From positions 1 through 36,447 of IMG/VR virus record IMGVR_UViG_3300047550_004145: 36,447 nt of DNA. One strand, given 5' to 3'. Below the pieces are notes generated by a model. It saw nothing but the letters and a program-made list of their open reading frames with translations. It was not told the origin of the DNA and did no database searches. The DNA is from a virus. The translations under genes were made by a program, and so were the position numbers. This document shows positions 19,178-25,014 of the stretch, piece by piece (within the stretch, counting starts at the first letter, position 1; each line of letters opens with the position of its first letter).

Positions 19178-19194
19178 GATAAAAAGATTTTATC
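19178..19194. repeat. Short hairpin between tandem promoters
   Basis: GATAAAA-AGA-TTTTATC, 7-bp stem, in the leader of the distal promoter at 19212-19240. It could attenuate that transcript before the proximal promoter. Confidence 0.45.
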
Positions 19195-19211
19195 AAGAGC
19201 AAACACAAACT

Positions 19212-19240
19212 ATTATACACGAATAACTTATAACTATCAA
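19212..19240 (-). promoter_or_regulatory. Sigma70 promoter TTGATA-17-TATAAT
   Basis: On the minus strand TTGATA (19240-19235), 17 bp, TATAAT (19217-19212): a consensus -10 with optimal spacing. It points into the same unit as the promoter at 19108-19136, giving the 54-aa gene tandem promoters. Confidence 0.75.
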
Positions 19241-19272
19241 CTACTGTTTCGGTCAGAGTGTAAGAATCTGAA

Positions 19273-19310
19273 CGAAGACTTATTAATCACGAATGAAATT
19301 GACATTCTTA
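19273..19310. repeat. 38-bp direct repeat, copy 1
   Basis: From CGAAGACTTATTAATCACG to GACATTCTTA. Identical to copy 2 at 19345-19382. Its end forms the left arm of a perfect 10-bp hairpin, TTCTTATTAT (19305-19314) with ATAATAAGAA (19326-19335). Confidence 0.88.
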
Positions 19311-19344
19311 TTATTCAGTGATATGATAATAAGAACTTCTCATA

Positions 19345-19382
19345 CGAAGACTTATTAATCACGAATGAAATTGACATTCTTA
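19345..19382. repeat. 38-bp direct repeat, copy 2
   Basis: Perfect copy of 19273-19310, 72 bp away. Confidence 0.88.
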
Positions 19383-19414
19383 TAATATGAAATGCTGTAT
19401 TATAAATTGGCATA

Positions 19415-19465
19415 CGAAACTTATCTAATCACGAATGAATTTCGAATTAGATTGTATAAGTTAAT
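19415..19465. repeat. Degenerate third copy of the 38-bp repeat, folded as a hairpin
   Basis: CGAAACTTATCTAATCACG and the following GAATGAA resemble the two upstream copies (70 bp spacing). Here AACTTAT pairs with ATAAGTT and CTAAT with ATTAG, so this copy also sits in a stem-loop. Confidence 0.6.
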
Positions 19466-19680
19466 GCTAATTCAAAGATGCTACGAATAGCTATTAATGA
19501 CGAATCACTTTTATTGTTTCTGAGTGGGGTGCTCAACGATTTTATTGCGCCGGAGACCGCGTACTAACTCCCTCTTTTTATGATATTCAGTTGATTATAA
19601 CCATTTTCTTCTGTCAGATTGTTACCTTATGGTCCCGTAGGATAAGTTCAAGAGCTGCTCTTTGAATCAAATAGTTAAGG
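19466..19680. other. Unassigned, compositionally distinct stretch
   Basis: I find no intact gene. The part around 19540-19570 (GCGCCGGAGACCGCG) is much richer in G+C than its surroundings. On the minus strand two protein-like fragments occur in different frames, one with IQRAALELILRDHKVTI (ending near 19617) and one with KKRELVRGLRRNKIVEHP (ending near 19515). Either a decayed gene or a structured RNA downstream of the TATAAATA motif. Confidence 0.4.
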
Positions 19681-19681
19681 T

Positions 19682-19689
19682 TATTTATA
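19682..19689 (-). promoter_or_regulatory. Perfect T4-like late promoter motif (TATAAATA)
   Basis: The minus strand reads TATAAATA, directed into the unassigned stretch 19466-19680 where no intact ORF starts. It overlaps the stop codon of the doubtful gene at 19685-19867. Confidence 0.5.
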
Positions 19690-19867
19690 CATCTTTTTTC
19701 GCATTTTGAATTGCTGTTATAAAACTCTCACAAAACATAAAATTCATGCTATCAGGTACTCTGACCCCTACAAGTGATTTCAATACCCTTACAGAGGCAT
19801 ATAAGTATCTCTCACAGTGCTTGGGAATTCTTATTGTTTTGGTGTGAGTACATCTTCCCTCCCTCAC
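19685..19867 (-). CDS. Possible small protein, 60 aa, GTG start
   Basis: Only a GTG start is available: (M)REGRCTHTKTIRIPKHCERY, ending FITAIQNAKKDV. TKTIRIPKHCERYL recalls the strand of ribbon-helix-helix regulators, but this is weak. It follows operator/promoter copy P, whose -10 (19879-19884) lies only about 12 bp before the GTG, leaving almost no leader; the true start may be internal. Reported because each of the other fifteen cassettes has a gene below it. Confidence 0.42.
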   Translation of the reverse strand: MREGRCTHTKTIRIPKHCERYLYASVRVLKSLVGVRVPDSMNFMFCESFITAIQNAKKDV

Positions 19868-19878
19868 ACCGCCCTATA

Positions 19879-19936
19879 AGTCTACACCCGATTCTGTGAG
19901 ACTCACAAGACAATGTGCCAGTTTCTGAAGTGTCTA
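19879..19936 (-). promoter_or_regulatory. Palindrome promoter cassette, copy P
   Basis: Dyad GTGCCAG-N8-GTGTCTA at 19915-19936 (distal half-site diverged), 30-bp gap, -10 TAGACT (19884-19879 on the minus strand). The dyad lies inside the loop of a perfect 13-bp outer stem (AGACTCACAAGAC 19899-19911, GTCTTGTGAGTCT 19938-19950), unique to this copy. Would drive 19867 downward. Confidence 0.65.
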
Positions 19937-19968
19937 AGTCTTGTGAGTCTTATGTATGAGTATAAAGA

Positions 19969-19998
19969 AATAGCACAGAATTGGCGTTCTGTGCTATT
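19969..19998. terminator. Perfect 12-bp hairpin, possible terminator
   Basis: AATAGCACAGAA-TTGGCG-TTCTGTGCTATT. On the minus strand it is followed by TCTTTATAC, a weak U-tract. It could end the transcript of the 20268-20850 operon. Confidence 0.55.
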
Positions 19999-20018
19999 CT
20001 GATGCGTTTTTGCTGTTT

Positions 20019-20052
20019 TATAACAATATCACAGAAGTGTTATATTGTTATA
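20019..20052. terminator. Perfect 11-bp hairpin, possible terminator
   Basis: TATAACAATAT and ATATTGTTATA flank CACAGAAGTGTT, which itself can pair CAC/GTG. A GGCGGTTTTTT run follows on the plus strand 5 bp later. With 19969-19998 it forms a double hairpin between converging or diverging units. Confidence 0.45.
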
Positions 20053-20083
20053 CTGTGGCGGTTTTTTGAGTGTCCTGGGGGTA

Positions 20084-20112
20084 TTGACAAATGCGCGGAG
20101 ATGTGATAGACT
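20084..20112 (+). promoter_or_regulatory. Plus-strand sigma70 promoter TTGACA-17-TAGACT
   Basis: TTGACA (20084-20089), exactly 17 bp, TAGACT (20107-20112): the only strong promoter I see pointing right. No ORF follows before the convergent minus-strand gene at 20268, so its product would be a non-coding or antisense RNA. TTTATAAGT (20142-20150) and ACTTATAAA (20172-20180) form a perfect 9-bp stem in that transcript. Confidence 0.55.
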
Positions 20113-20267
20113 GCGGGCCAAGATCACAAGGTCCTGACACATTTATAAGTACATTTACAAATACAAAAAAGACTTATAAACACCTTATTGAACATCAAAT
20201 TGTCAGCAAATCAAAACACTCATATATGTTTTTTTAACCATTTTTTAATATAACGTTATCATTATAC
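20113..20267. other. Non-coding stretch, possible plus-strand small RNA
   Basis: No ORF on either strand. Contains the 9-bp stem 20142-20180, several A-runs and, near 20250-20261, the palindrome ATAACGTTAT. It lies downstream of the plus-strand promoter and beyond the end of the 20268-20850 operon. Confidence 0.4.
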
Positions 20268-20402
20268 TTACATAAACTCTTGAATAAGATAATCAACAGT
20301 AATCTCTAGTTCTGCTGCTTTTTGTTCCATCTCCATTGCATGTTCGTCAGCAAACTCATCGTTCTCGTGCTGACAGAAAAGATCAAGTGTTGACTCGTTC
20401 AT
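20268..20402 (-). CDS. Small acidic protein, 44 aa
   Basis: Starts MNESTLDLFCQHENDEFADE, then HAMEMEQKAAELEITVDYLI; a single helix-rich acidic protein. The ATG overlaps the preceding stop as ATGA, a sign of coupled translation. It is the last gene of a four-gene unit driven by cassette A. No domain recognised. Confidence 0.7.
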   Translation of the reverse strand: MNESTLDLFCQHENDEFADEHAMEMEQKAAELEITVDYLIQEFM

Positions 20403-20491
20403 TTGATTTGATAAATTGCTTGAAGAATAATCATCAGTTCATTACCATCTTGTGCTTTAGACAATAGATGGTAGATTTCCTTTCTTTTCAT
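20399..20491 (-). CDS. Very small protein, 30 aa
   Basis: MKRKEIYHLLSKAQDGNELM followed by IILQAIYQIK. Both ends overlap its neighbours by ATGA (20399-20402 and 20488-20491), which is the main evidence that it is translated. It would form one or two amphipathic helices. Function unknown. Confidence 0.6.
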   Translation of the reverse strand: MKRKEIYHLLSKAQDGNELMIILQAIYQIK

Positions 20492-20649
20492 TTAGAGAAG
20501 AGTTGTTGTACTTGATCGAAGTCTTTACATTGTGCTGCTTGAATTGCTTTTGTCATTGAATAAGTTACATAACCACAACGATGTTGAGCATTACAAATTG
20601 CATAAGCAGGTTGTTTAGTATGAATGTCGAATGTGGTTTTAATCAGCAT
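20488..20649 (-). CDS. Small hypothetical protein, 53 aa
   Basis: MLIKTTFDIHTKQPAYAICN then AQHRCGYVTYSMTKAIQAAQ and CKDFDQVQQLFSK. Three Cys and one His are present but not in a clear zinc pattern. The stop overlaps the next ATG. It lies 27 bp below the 57-aa gene. Function unknown. Confidence 0.7.
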   Translation of the reverse strand: MLIKTTFDIHTKQPAYAICNAQHRCGYVTYSMTKAIQAAQCKDFDQVQQLFSK

Positions 20650-20676
20650 TTTGTTTGTTTGTTGGGGAGTTAAGAA

Positions 20677-20850
20677 TCAGACTTGAGAAAGTGCATCTTT
20701 CTTCTGTCGGGGATTTTGCACTCGCTTTACCCAGGAAGATTTGCGATTGCGAACTTGAGAAGGAAGTTTAGTCTTGCTGCTCTGAACTTCATTCACAAGT
20801 TCAATGAAAGAAATAAAGAACTGGCGCTCCATGCGTTGGGCAGTGGTCAT
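20677..20850 (-). CDS. Small basic protein, 57 aa
   Basis: MTTAQRMERQFFISFIELVN, then EVQSSKTKLPSQVRNRKSSW and a Lys/Arg-rich tail VKRVQNPRQKKDALSQV. An internal ATG at residue 7 is an alternative start. The start is 3 bp below the stop of the 62-aa gene and about 22 bp below the -10 of cassette A, so it is the first gene of that unit. The basic tail suggests nucleic-acid contact; no domain recognised. Confidence 0.68.
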   Translation of the reverse strand: MTTAQRMERQFFISFIELVNEVQSSKTKLPSQVRNRKSSWVKRVQNPRQKKDALSQV

Positions 20851-20853
20851 CTC

Positions 20854-21042
20854 TCATCCCTGAACTTCGTTCATCATACCACGGCAGAGGGCGCTGTGCT
20901 CTTTTAGTGTGCCAGTGCTACAAGTGGCACAAGGGGTATGCGACTCGACGTGGGACAGATGCAGAAACCTGCGAAACAGTTGAGATTCATTTTCCAACTC
21001 ATCATCGGATAATGTACTCATGAAACTCAAAACTTCAGTCAT
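20854..21042 (-). CDS. 62-aa protein whose C-terminal third is encoded by promoter cassette A
   Basis: The N-terminal MTEVLSFMSTLSDDELENES and QLFRRFLHLSHVE look like an ordinary small acidic helix protein; the ATG follows the upstream stop by 1 bp. From about residue 35 the frame runs through the cassette dyad (20909-20930) and -10 (20873-20878), giving HTPCATCSTGTLKEHSALCR before stopping at 20854. Either the cassette landed in the 3' end of this gene and supplied a new tail, or the frame is open by chance. Confidence 0.55.
   Translation of the reverse strand: MTEVLSFMSTLSDDELENESQLFRRFLHLSHVESHTPCATCSTGTLKEHSALCRGMMNEVQG
20873..20930 (-). promoter_or_regulatory. Palindrome promoter cassette, copy A
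   Basis: Dyad GTGCCAG-N8-GTGGCAC at 20909-20930, 30-bp gap, extended -10 TGG-TATGAT (hexamer 20878-20873). Drives 20850-20268. It lies wholly inside the reading frame of the 62-aa gene. Confidence 0.8.
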
Positions 21043-21043
21043 T

Positions 21044-21388
21044 TCACTTCACTCCAAGCAGTTCTTTCTCTTCATCAGTCAAACGAGCAATCAGTTCTTT
21101 ACGCTTTTGTGCTTTGATTTTCTTCTGTTCTTCTACTTCAAGTTTTTCATCTAAGATTCTATTCATCGCATCAAAATCATAAAATTGCGTCCCTTTGATT
21201 ACACTATCCCACGAAGATTCACCTACATTGCTGATGAAAACACCCTGATCGTGCCAGTCATTATCATCATACCAATCATGACGCATGATGATTGCATAAC
21301 CTTCATCAGTTTGACGGAAGGTTACATCAATAATACCAAGTTTCTGTGCTTTGGTGAGAAAATCAAGCAGGTCAGTTGCAGTAATCAT
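21044..21388 (-). CDS. Hypothetical protein, 114 aa
   Basis: Starts MITATDLLDFLTKAQKLGII; middle HDWYDDNDWHDQGVFISNVG; C-terminus is a charged coiled helix with EVEEQKKIKAQKRKELIARL followed by TDEEKELLGVK. I chose the ATG overlapping the upstream stop (ATGA, 21385-21388), with GGAG 8 bp before, over an ATG five codons earlier. Part of the cassette-B operon. Function unknown. Confidence 0.78.
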   Translation of the reverse strand: MITATDLLDFLTKAQKLGIIDVTFRQTDEGYAIIMRHDWYDDNDWHDQGVFISNVGESSWDSVIKGTQFYDFDAMNRILDEKLEVEEQKKIKAQKRKELIARLTDEEKELLGVK

Positions 21389-21525
21389 TTCACTTCTCCA
21401 CAAACTTCAGGATTTGCATTACAAATCTTATCTGCTCTTTGTTCTTGATATTCATTCACAGTTGCAAGTGCGTTCATACCAAGATGAAGTGAAATGAAAA
21501 TAACAAAAAGAGAAAGAAATCGCAT
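21385..21525 (-). CDS. Small secreted or membrane-anchored protein, 46 aa
   Basis: MRFLSLFVIFISLHLGMNAL is a signal-peptide-like segment (positive n-region, hydrophobic core, small residues near 19-22), followed by a short mature part with two Cys, DKICNANPEVCGEVK. The frame is open further upstream but this start removes overlap with the next gene. An export or envelope function is inferred only from the signal. Confidence 0.65.
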   Translation of the reverse strand: MRFLSLFVIFISLHLGMNALATVNEYQEQRADKICNANPEVCGEVK

Positions 21526-21536
21526 TGTAGAAAAAA

Positions 21537-21785
21537 TCAGAGTTGAGACAGTACCCACATCATCGCAGACACTTCCTGTTTCGTATTCCATCCACTTACA
21601 TCATCAGTCATATGATTATTCGGTCGAATGATTGCAACCTCATATGTTTCATTTGCAAGATTACCATACAATCCACATCCTGCAGGTCCAGAAACTACAG
21701 AAATCTCCCAACCATTACTGAACTTATATGTACCATGAACCGCACCAGGAAGATTGTGCGCTTGAAAAATAAGTTGATCGAACAT
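21537..21785 (-). CDS. Small protein related to the 130-aa gene at 22522
   Basis: 82 residues from MFDQLIFQAHNLPGAVHGTY. The stretch FSNGWEISVVSGP (about 22-34) and GLYGNLANETYEVAIIRP line up with [13 protein letters not shown] and [13 protein letters not shown] in the 130-aa protein two genes upstream, so the two look like paralogues. The C-terminus KQEVSAMMWVLSQL likewise mirrors its [12 protein letters not shown]. Function unknown. Confidence 0.75.
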   Translation of the reverse strand: MFDQLIFQAHNLPGAVHGTYKFSNGWEISVVSGPAGCGLYGNLANETYEVAIIRPNNHMTDDVSGWNTKQEVSAMMWVLSQL

Positions 21786-21814
21786 TGTTTCAGTTGGTAA
21801 AGGAAATAAAGAAC

Positions 21815-22396
21815 TCAACCCAGACGTTTGGCACAAATAGGACCAATTCCCATCTGAACAGAAAGAGGATCACTCAACTTGCGAGCACAAATCGAACAAG
21901 ACCCAGTTTCATGACCATAAATCTTTGCAAGTTGCAGAAGATTATCATTGGCATCTTCCAGAAGATTCATTACATCTTCCGAAGCATTACCAATCAGATC
22001 ACCAGTGGAAGTGATTTTAGCAACATATTGGTTGTTTTCATAAACATAAACACAACCAAAGTTTTGTCCTTTGTTCACTGTGGAAAGAGTGATTCCAGGC
22101 AGTCGAACTTGAAACTTCGTTGCGCGATAAGCACCTGCATCATACATCTTGTTCACCAGTTGCTTGTAAGGACCAAATACAACAGGAGTTTCAGAATCAA
22201 TCAGATCCTGAGTGGCAAGATAATGAATCCAGGATTCTTGCGAAACAGTCAGTTTCTTCTTCGACAGAAGATCATCCACAAAAGTATTGAACTTCACATT
22301 CATAGAGAGATATGATTTCGCATCGGAGAGAGTATCAAACTTGCTCTCAAAGTTGATTTCTTGACCTTTCTTGGTGATGGTGAAAGTCTGAGTCAT
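21815..22396 (-). CDS. DUF6011-type zinc-motif protein
   Basis: 193 residues from MTQTFTITKKGQEINFESKF. The C-terminus SCSICARKLSDPLSVQMGIG followed by PICAKRLG is the DUF6011 signature: CxxC, then a later Cys in GPxC, probably binding zinc (Cys about 167, 170, 188). Such modules occur in phage proteins; their role is unknown. The middle VVFGPYKQLVNKMYDAGAYR is uncharacterised. First gene below cassette B; the longer open frame upstream is rejected because it would begin inside the promoter leader. Confidence 0.8.
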   Translation of the reverse strand: MTQTFTITKKGQEINFESKFDTLSDAKSYLSMNVKFNTFVDDLLSKKKLTVSQESWIHYLATQDLIDSETPVVFGPYKQLVNKMYDAGAYRATKFQVRLPGITLSTVNKGQNFGCVYVYENNQYVAKITSTGDLIGNASEDVMNLLEDANDNLLQLAKIYGHETGSCSICARKLSDPLSVQMGIGPICAKRLG

Positions 22397-22450
22397 CTGA
22401 GAAAGAATAAAGAATGGGACTTGCGTGGGACTCGCTCCTCCCACTCTTTA

Positions 22451-22507
22451 ATAATACCACACTTTGGGGTCTGTGCTCATTTAGTGTGCCACCAGTACAA
22501 GTGGCAC
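22451..22507 (-). promoter_or_regulatory. Palindrome promoter cassette, copy B
   Basis: Dyad GTGCCAC-N8-GTGGCAC at 22486-22507, 29-bp gap, extended -10 TGG-TATTAT (22456-22451). Belongs to the TTTAATAATACCACACTTTG subfamily (with D, F and, less closely, J). Drives the DUF6011 operon. Confidence 0.85.
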
Positions 22508-22521
22508 ATGGGGTATGAAAC

Positions 22522-22914
22522 TCAACTTGAGATTCGTTGAATCAAATCTTCAAGTTGTCCTTCATCCTTATACCATTCTTGATCTTGCAATGCACACAAT
22601 CCTTTCCGAATCAGTTGCATATCATCATATGAAAACTGATGCGGGACATATAGGTTTTCAATCTGCACCAGAATGTCAGAAACATCATCCTCAGTCAGAT
22701 GTCCCAATACATCACTGGTGATTGGAGTATCATAAACAATACTCCAACGAGATTCATCACCTTTAATTACCGCAAGTTCATACAATCCATTCTCGTTACC
22801 ATAAGAATGAGAATGTCGCACAACAGATGCACCATAACCATTCGGAAAGAATTGAAGTGCTTGAACTCCGTTAAGGTGGTCAATAGATTGAAAGTTAAGA
22901 TCAGAAAAGTTCAT
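22522..22914 (-). CDS. Hypothetical protein, 130 aa
   Basis: [20 protein letters not shown], then [40 protein letters not shown] and a helical tail [20 protein letters not shown]. Shares its central beta motif with the 82-aa gene at 21537. The ATG is 2 bp below the preceding stop. Third gene of the cassette-C operon; the stop is 14 bp from the dyad of cassette B. Function unknown. Confidence 0.78.
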   Translation of the reverse strand: MNFSDLNFQSIDHLNGVQALQFFPNGYGASVVRHSHSYGNENGLYELAVIKGDESRWSIVYDTPITSDVLGHLTEDDVSDILVQIENLYVPHQFSYDDMQLIRKGLCALQDQEWYKDEGQLEDLIQRISS

Positions 22915-22916
22915 TT

Positions 22917-23252
22917 TCAGGAGTTGGTGAGTTGAAAATTCAGTGCGTACTTAACCAGTTCTTCGCGGTTATTTTTATATTCCAAAATCAAGTCAATGAT
23001 GTGGTTTGTATCCTCATCATCAACTTCATATTCATTCTCAGATTGTGCGATTACACGGAAGATTTGCACAATCTCAAAATCATTGGGAAACAGAACGTTT
23101 CGGTGATTATCAATTTCAATAAAATCATCCACTACCTCAGCAGAAAGTTTCAGTGGAATATCAGGAGAAAGCATACCCAACGTCGCAAGACGTTCAGCAG
23201 CACCAATAACCCACATCACTTTGCACTCATCAACAGTCAGTTTGCTTTTCAT
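22917..23252 (-). CDS. Hypothetical protein, 111 aa
   Basis: [20 protein letters not shown], then a largely helical, acidic protein with [20 protein letters not shown] and C-terminal [17 protein letters not shown]. No membrane segment or catalytic motif. Between the DUF2786 gene (41 bp upstream) and the 130-aa gene (2 bp downstream), so operonic. Function unknown. Confidence 0.78.
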   Translation of the reverse strand: MKSKLTVDECKVMWVIGAAERLATLGMLSPDIPLKLSAEVVDDFIEIDNHRNVLFPNDFEIVQIFRVIAQSENEYEVDDEDTNHIIDLILEYKNNREELVKYALNFQLTNS

Positions 23253-23293
23253 TGTATCAGGAATAAGGGGAAAAAAGAAAAGGAGTGTTTAAC

Positions 23294-23968
23294 TCACACT
23301 CCGCAGAGTTGTTTGGTCACAGAACCAGATGCTTGGCGATTCAGTGAAACACCAGCACCAACATTGGAACCAGCATAAGCACCAGCACCATTCGCGCCAT
23401 TCATTTTCTTAGCGCGACCAAATCGCATTGTGGAGAGTTTCTTATCCACTGCCTCAGCATCATCGTGAACTCGTCCCTCTTCACGCTTCATTTCCTGAAG
23501 TCGCAGAGAAACTTTTTCAGCAAATGCTTTGCGGAAGTTAATCTTGAAACTGCGAGAGACAGTAGCACCAGTCAGAGAAGCAAGAACTTTCTCTGCTTTA
23601 TGTGCAACTTCTGCTTCTTTCTCCATCACCTGCACCAGGTAATCATAATAGAGACGAACTTGGATTTGTTGTCCCTCACTACCAATTACCTGAAGAGATT
23701 TAGTATCACCATTCTTCAGATATGCTTTCGCATCATAGAAGTTTGCAACAGCATTAAGAAGAAGACTCAGAGCAGCATTAACACGCTTGAAAGAAAGGAA
23801 CTCCTCATCAACAACTTGAGTTTCAGTTGCTTCGGTGAGAGTTACATTATACTGCTTGCAAAGTTTATCAATCATTGCAGCAGCAGCAGATGCTTCACCA
23901 TCAAACGTGGTGTTTTCTTGCAGTTTCAGAATGGACTGAATCTTTGCAATAACTTGGGCGCGATCCAT
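23294..23968 (-). CDS. DUF2786 domain protein
   Basis: 224 residues. The N-terminal IAKIQSILKLQENTTFDGEA and SAAAAMIDKLCKQYNVTL (about 8-45) have the DUF2786 pattern, K-I-x-x-L-x-L, E-A-x-x-A, followed by a helical body with EGQQIQVRLYYDYLVQVMEK. The tail is Gly/Ala-rich and low complexity (NGANGAGAYAGSNVGAG). DUF2786 proteins are found in bacteria and phages without known activity. First gene below cassette C, 22 bp from its -10. Confidence 0.8.
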   Translation of the reverse strand: MDRAQVIAKIQSILKLQENTTFDGEASAAAAMIDKLCKQYNVTLTEATETQVVDEEFLSFKRVNAALSLLLNAVANFYDAKAYLKNGDTKSLQVIGSEGQQIQVRLYYDYLVQVMEKEAEVAHKAEKVLASLTGATVSRSFKINFRKAFAEKVSLRLQEMKREEGRVHDDAEAVDKKLSTMRFGRAKKMNGANGAGAYAGSNVGAGVSLNRQASGSVTKQLCGV

Positions 23969-23990
23969 TGCGTTTGTCTGAAGTTCCTTC

Positions 23991-24048
23991 AGTATAGCAG
24001 GGCAGGGGGGCGTTTGGGCGATATAATGGACAGTGCTACAACTGGCAC
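23991..24048 (-). promoter_or_regulatory. Palindrome promoter cassette, copy C
   Basis: 22-bp site at 24027-24048 with one intact half (CTGGCAC) and one diverged half (TGGACAG, as in copy I); 30-bp gap; extended -10 TGC-TATACT (23996-23991). Drives the DUF2786 operon. Confidence 0.7.
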
Positions 24049-24063
24049 AGTCTCACACTGGAC

Positions 24064-24177
24064 TCAGCGATCAGTGGTGATAATATCAGCAACAGCATAA
24101 AGTGTATTTGCAGTTGCAACTCTCACACTTGGAGAGAAAATAAATGCAACTGCAAAGATGAGAACAATAACCTTCAT
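24064..24177 (-). CDS. Small secreted or membrane peptide, 37 aa
   Basis: MKVIVLIFAVAFIFSPSVRV then ATANTLYAVADIITTDR. Residues 2-15 are a hydrophobic signal or anchor; VRVATA resembles a signal-peptidase site. It ends 16 bp from the dyad of cassette C and is the last gene of the cassette-D unit. Function unknown. Confidence 0.65.
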   Translation of the reverse strand: MKVIVLIFAVAFIFSPSVRVATANTLYAVADIITTDR

Positions 24178-24215
24178 TCGATCAGGTTTCTTAAACGAAA
24201 GAGTTTTAGTTCTCA

Positions 24216-24404
24216 TCAAGCAAAAATCACACAGAGTTTCTTAAAGTCATATGAACCATCATTTGCTTCTTGCGCTTCATAAACGAAGACATTTTCACCA
24301 TCAAGAGTGGAACTCCAGTCAAGTGCCTCCTCTTTTGCTTCATCAAGATCATCAAACCATTCTGCATCACAGAGAGGATAAGATGCGGGACAGGTGAGAA
24401 ACAT
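24216..24404 (-). CDS. Small acidic protein, 62 aa
   Basis: From MFLTCPASYPLCDAEWFDDL, then DEAKEEALDWSSTLDGENVF and VYEAQEANDGSYDFKKLCVI. The order WFDDLDEAKEEALDW suggests a beta strand plus helix of the kind used to handle small domains that mimic or bind nucleic acids, but I recognise no family. The longer open frame (eight residues more) is AT-rich leader and was not used. Middle gene of the cassette-D unit. Confidence 0.7.
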   Translation of the reverse strand: MFLTCPASYPLCDAEWFDDLDEAKEEALDWSSTLDGENVFVYEAQEANDGSYDFKKLCVIFA

Positions 24405-24461
24405 TGTGAAAAAGAATAAAGTTACCACAGAGGGGAGAATAAATCTCCCCCCAAATTAAAC

Positions 24462-24668
24462 TCAGACCGCCGCCATGTAAGCAGCGATTTCATCATCATT
24501 CTCAGGGCAATCTGCGATTCCCAGTTGCTCGCAAACATACTCACGAGTGAGTTCAACTTGCTCAGGAACCAGGACATTCAGAATGTCAAGAATCTGAGTA
24601 CCAGTAGCACCTTTGCGGAGCATACCGAACATCACATCCTTGGAGAAATCAACAGCAACAGCAGTCAT
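24462..24668 (-). CDS. Hypothetical protein, 68 aa
   Basis: MTAVAVDFSKDVMFGMLRKG then ATGTQILDILNVLVPEQVEL and EYVCEQLGIADCPENDDEIA. Helical; GATGTQILDIL followed by an acidic end suggests a small helix-turn-helix-like or interaction fold, unproven. First gene below cassette D (leader about 50 bp). Function unknown. Confidence 0.75.
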   Translation of the reverse strand: MTAVAVDFSKDVMFGMLRKGATGTQILDILNVLVPEQVELTREYVCEQLGIADCPENDDEIAAYMAAV

Positions 24669-24723
24669 TTTAATGAAAGTAAGTTGGACGTTTGAGGCGG
24701 GGCGTGACTCCCTCCACCCTTTA

Positions 24724-24780
24724 ATAATACCACACTTTGGGGTCTGTGCTCTTTTAGTGTGCCACTAGAACAAGTGGCAC
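24724..24780 (-). promoter_or_regulatory. Palindrome promoter cassette, copy D
   Basis: Dyad GTGCCAC-N8-GTGGCAC at 24759-24780, 29-bp gap, extended -10 TGG-TATTAT (24729-24724). The 73 bp 24710-24782 are identical to 27084-27156 of copy F. Drives 24668-24064. Confidence 0.88.
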
Positions 24781-24805
24781 ATGGTATCATTGGACTCAGC
24801 GAATC

Positions 24806-25012
24806 TCAGGAGAGAATGTGGCGATAATCAATGGATTTGATACACCAACCTGTAGCAGAAGTAATTTCTTCTACCAGATCATCTTCATCATCTGCCTCCC
24901 AGATTTGACCGATTGTTTCATCAATGATTTTCTCTTGTCGTGAAGGTTGGAGTTCATACTCACCATCATCAGTGGTGAAATCAAACTCAATTTCGGTGAC
25001 TTGAAATTGCAT
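24806..25012 (-). CDS. Small acidic protein, 68 aa
   Basis: MQFQVTEIEFDFTTDDGEYE, then QPSRQEKIIDETIGQIWEAD and DEDDLVEEITSATGWCIKSI. Strongly acidic, with a GWCIKSIDYRHIL strand at the end; it follows the ArdA-like gene by 2 bp and shares its negative charge. The C-terminal pattern (xxATGWCIxSIDY) looks like a small conserved cyanophage fold. Function unknown. Confidence 0.75.
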   Translation of the reverse strand: MQFQVTEIEFDFTTDDGEYELQPSRQEKIIDETIGQIWEADDEDDLVEEITSATGWCIKSIDYRHILS

Positions 25013-25014
25013 AA

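Noticed and set aside
19273-19465. CRISPR array
   Set aside because: Only two perfect repeats plus a decayed one, spacers are partly complementary to the repeats, and no cas genes are present.
21785-24100. Plus-strand open frames opposite the DUF6011 and DUF2786 genes
   Set aside because: They mirror well-supported minus-strand genes, have no ribosome-binding sites, and run across operon boundaries and cassettes.
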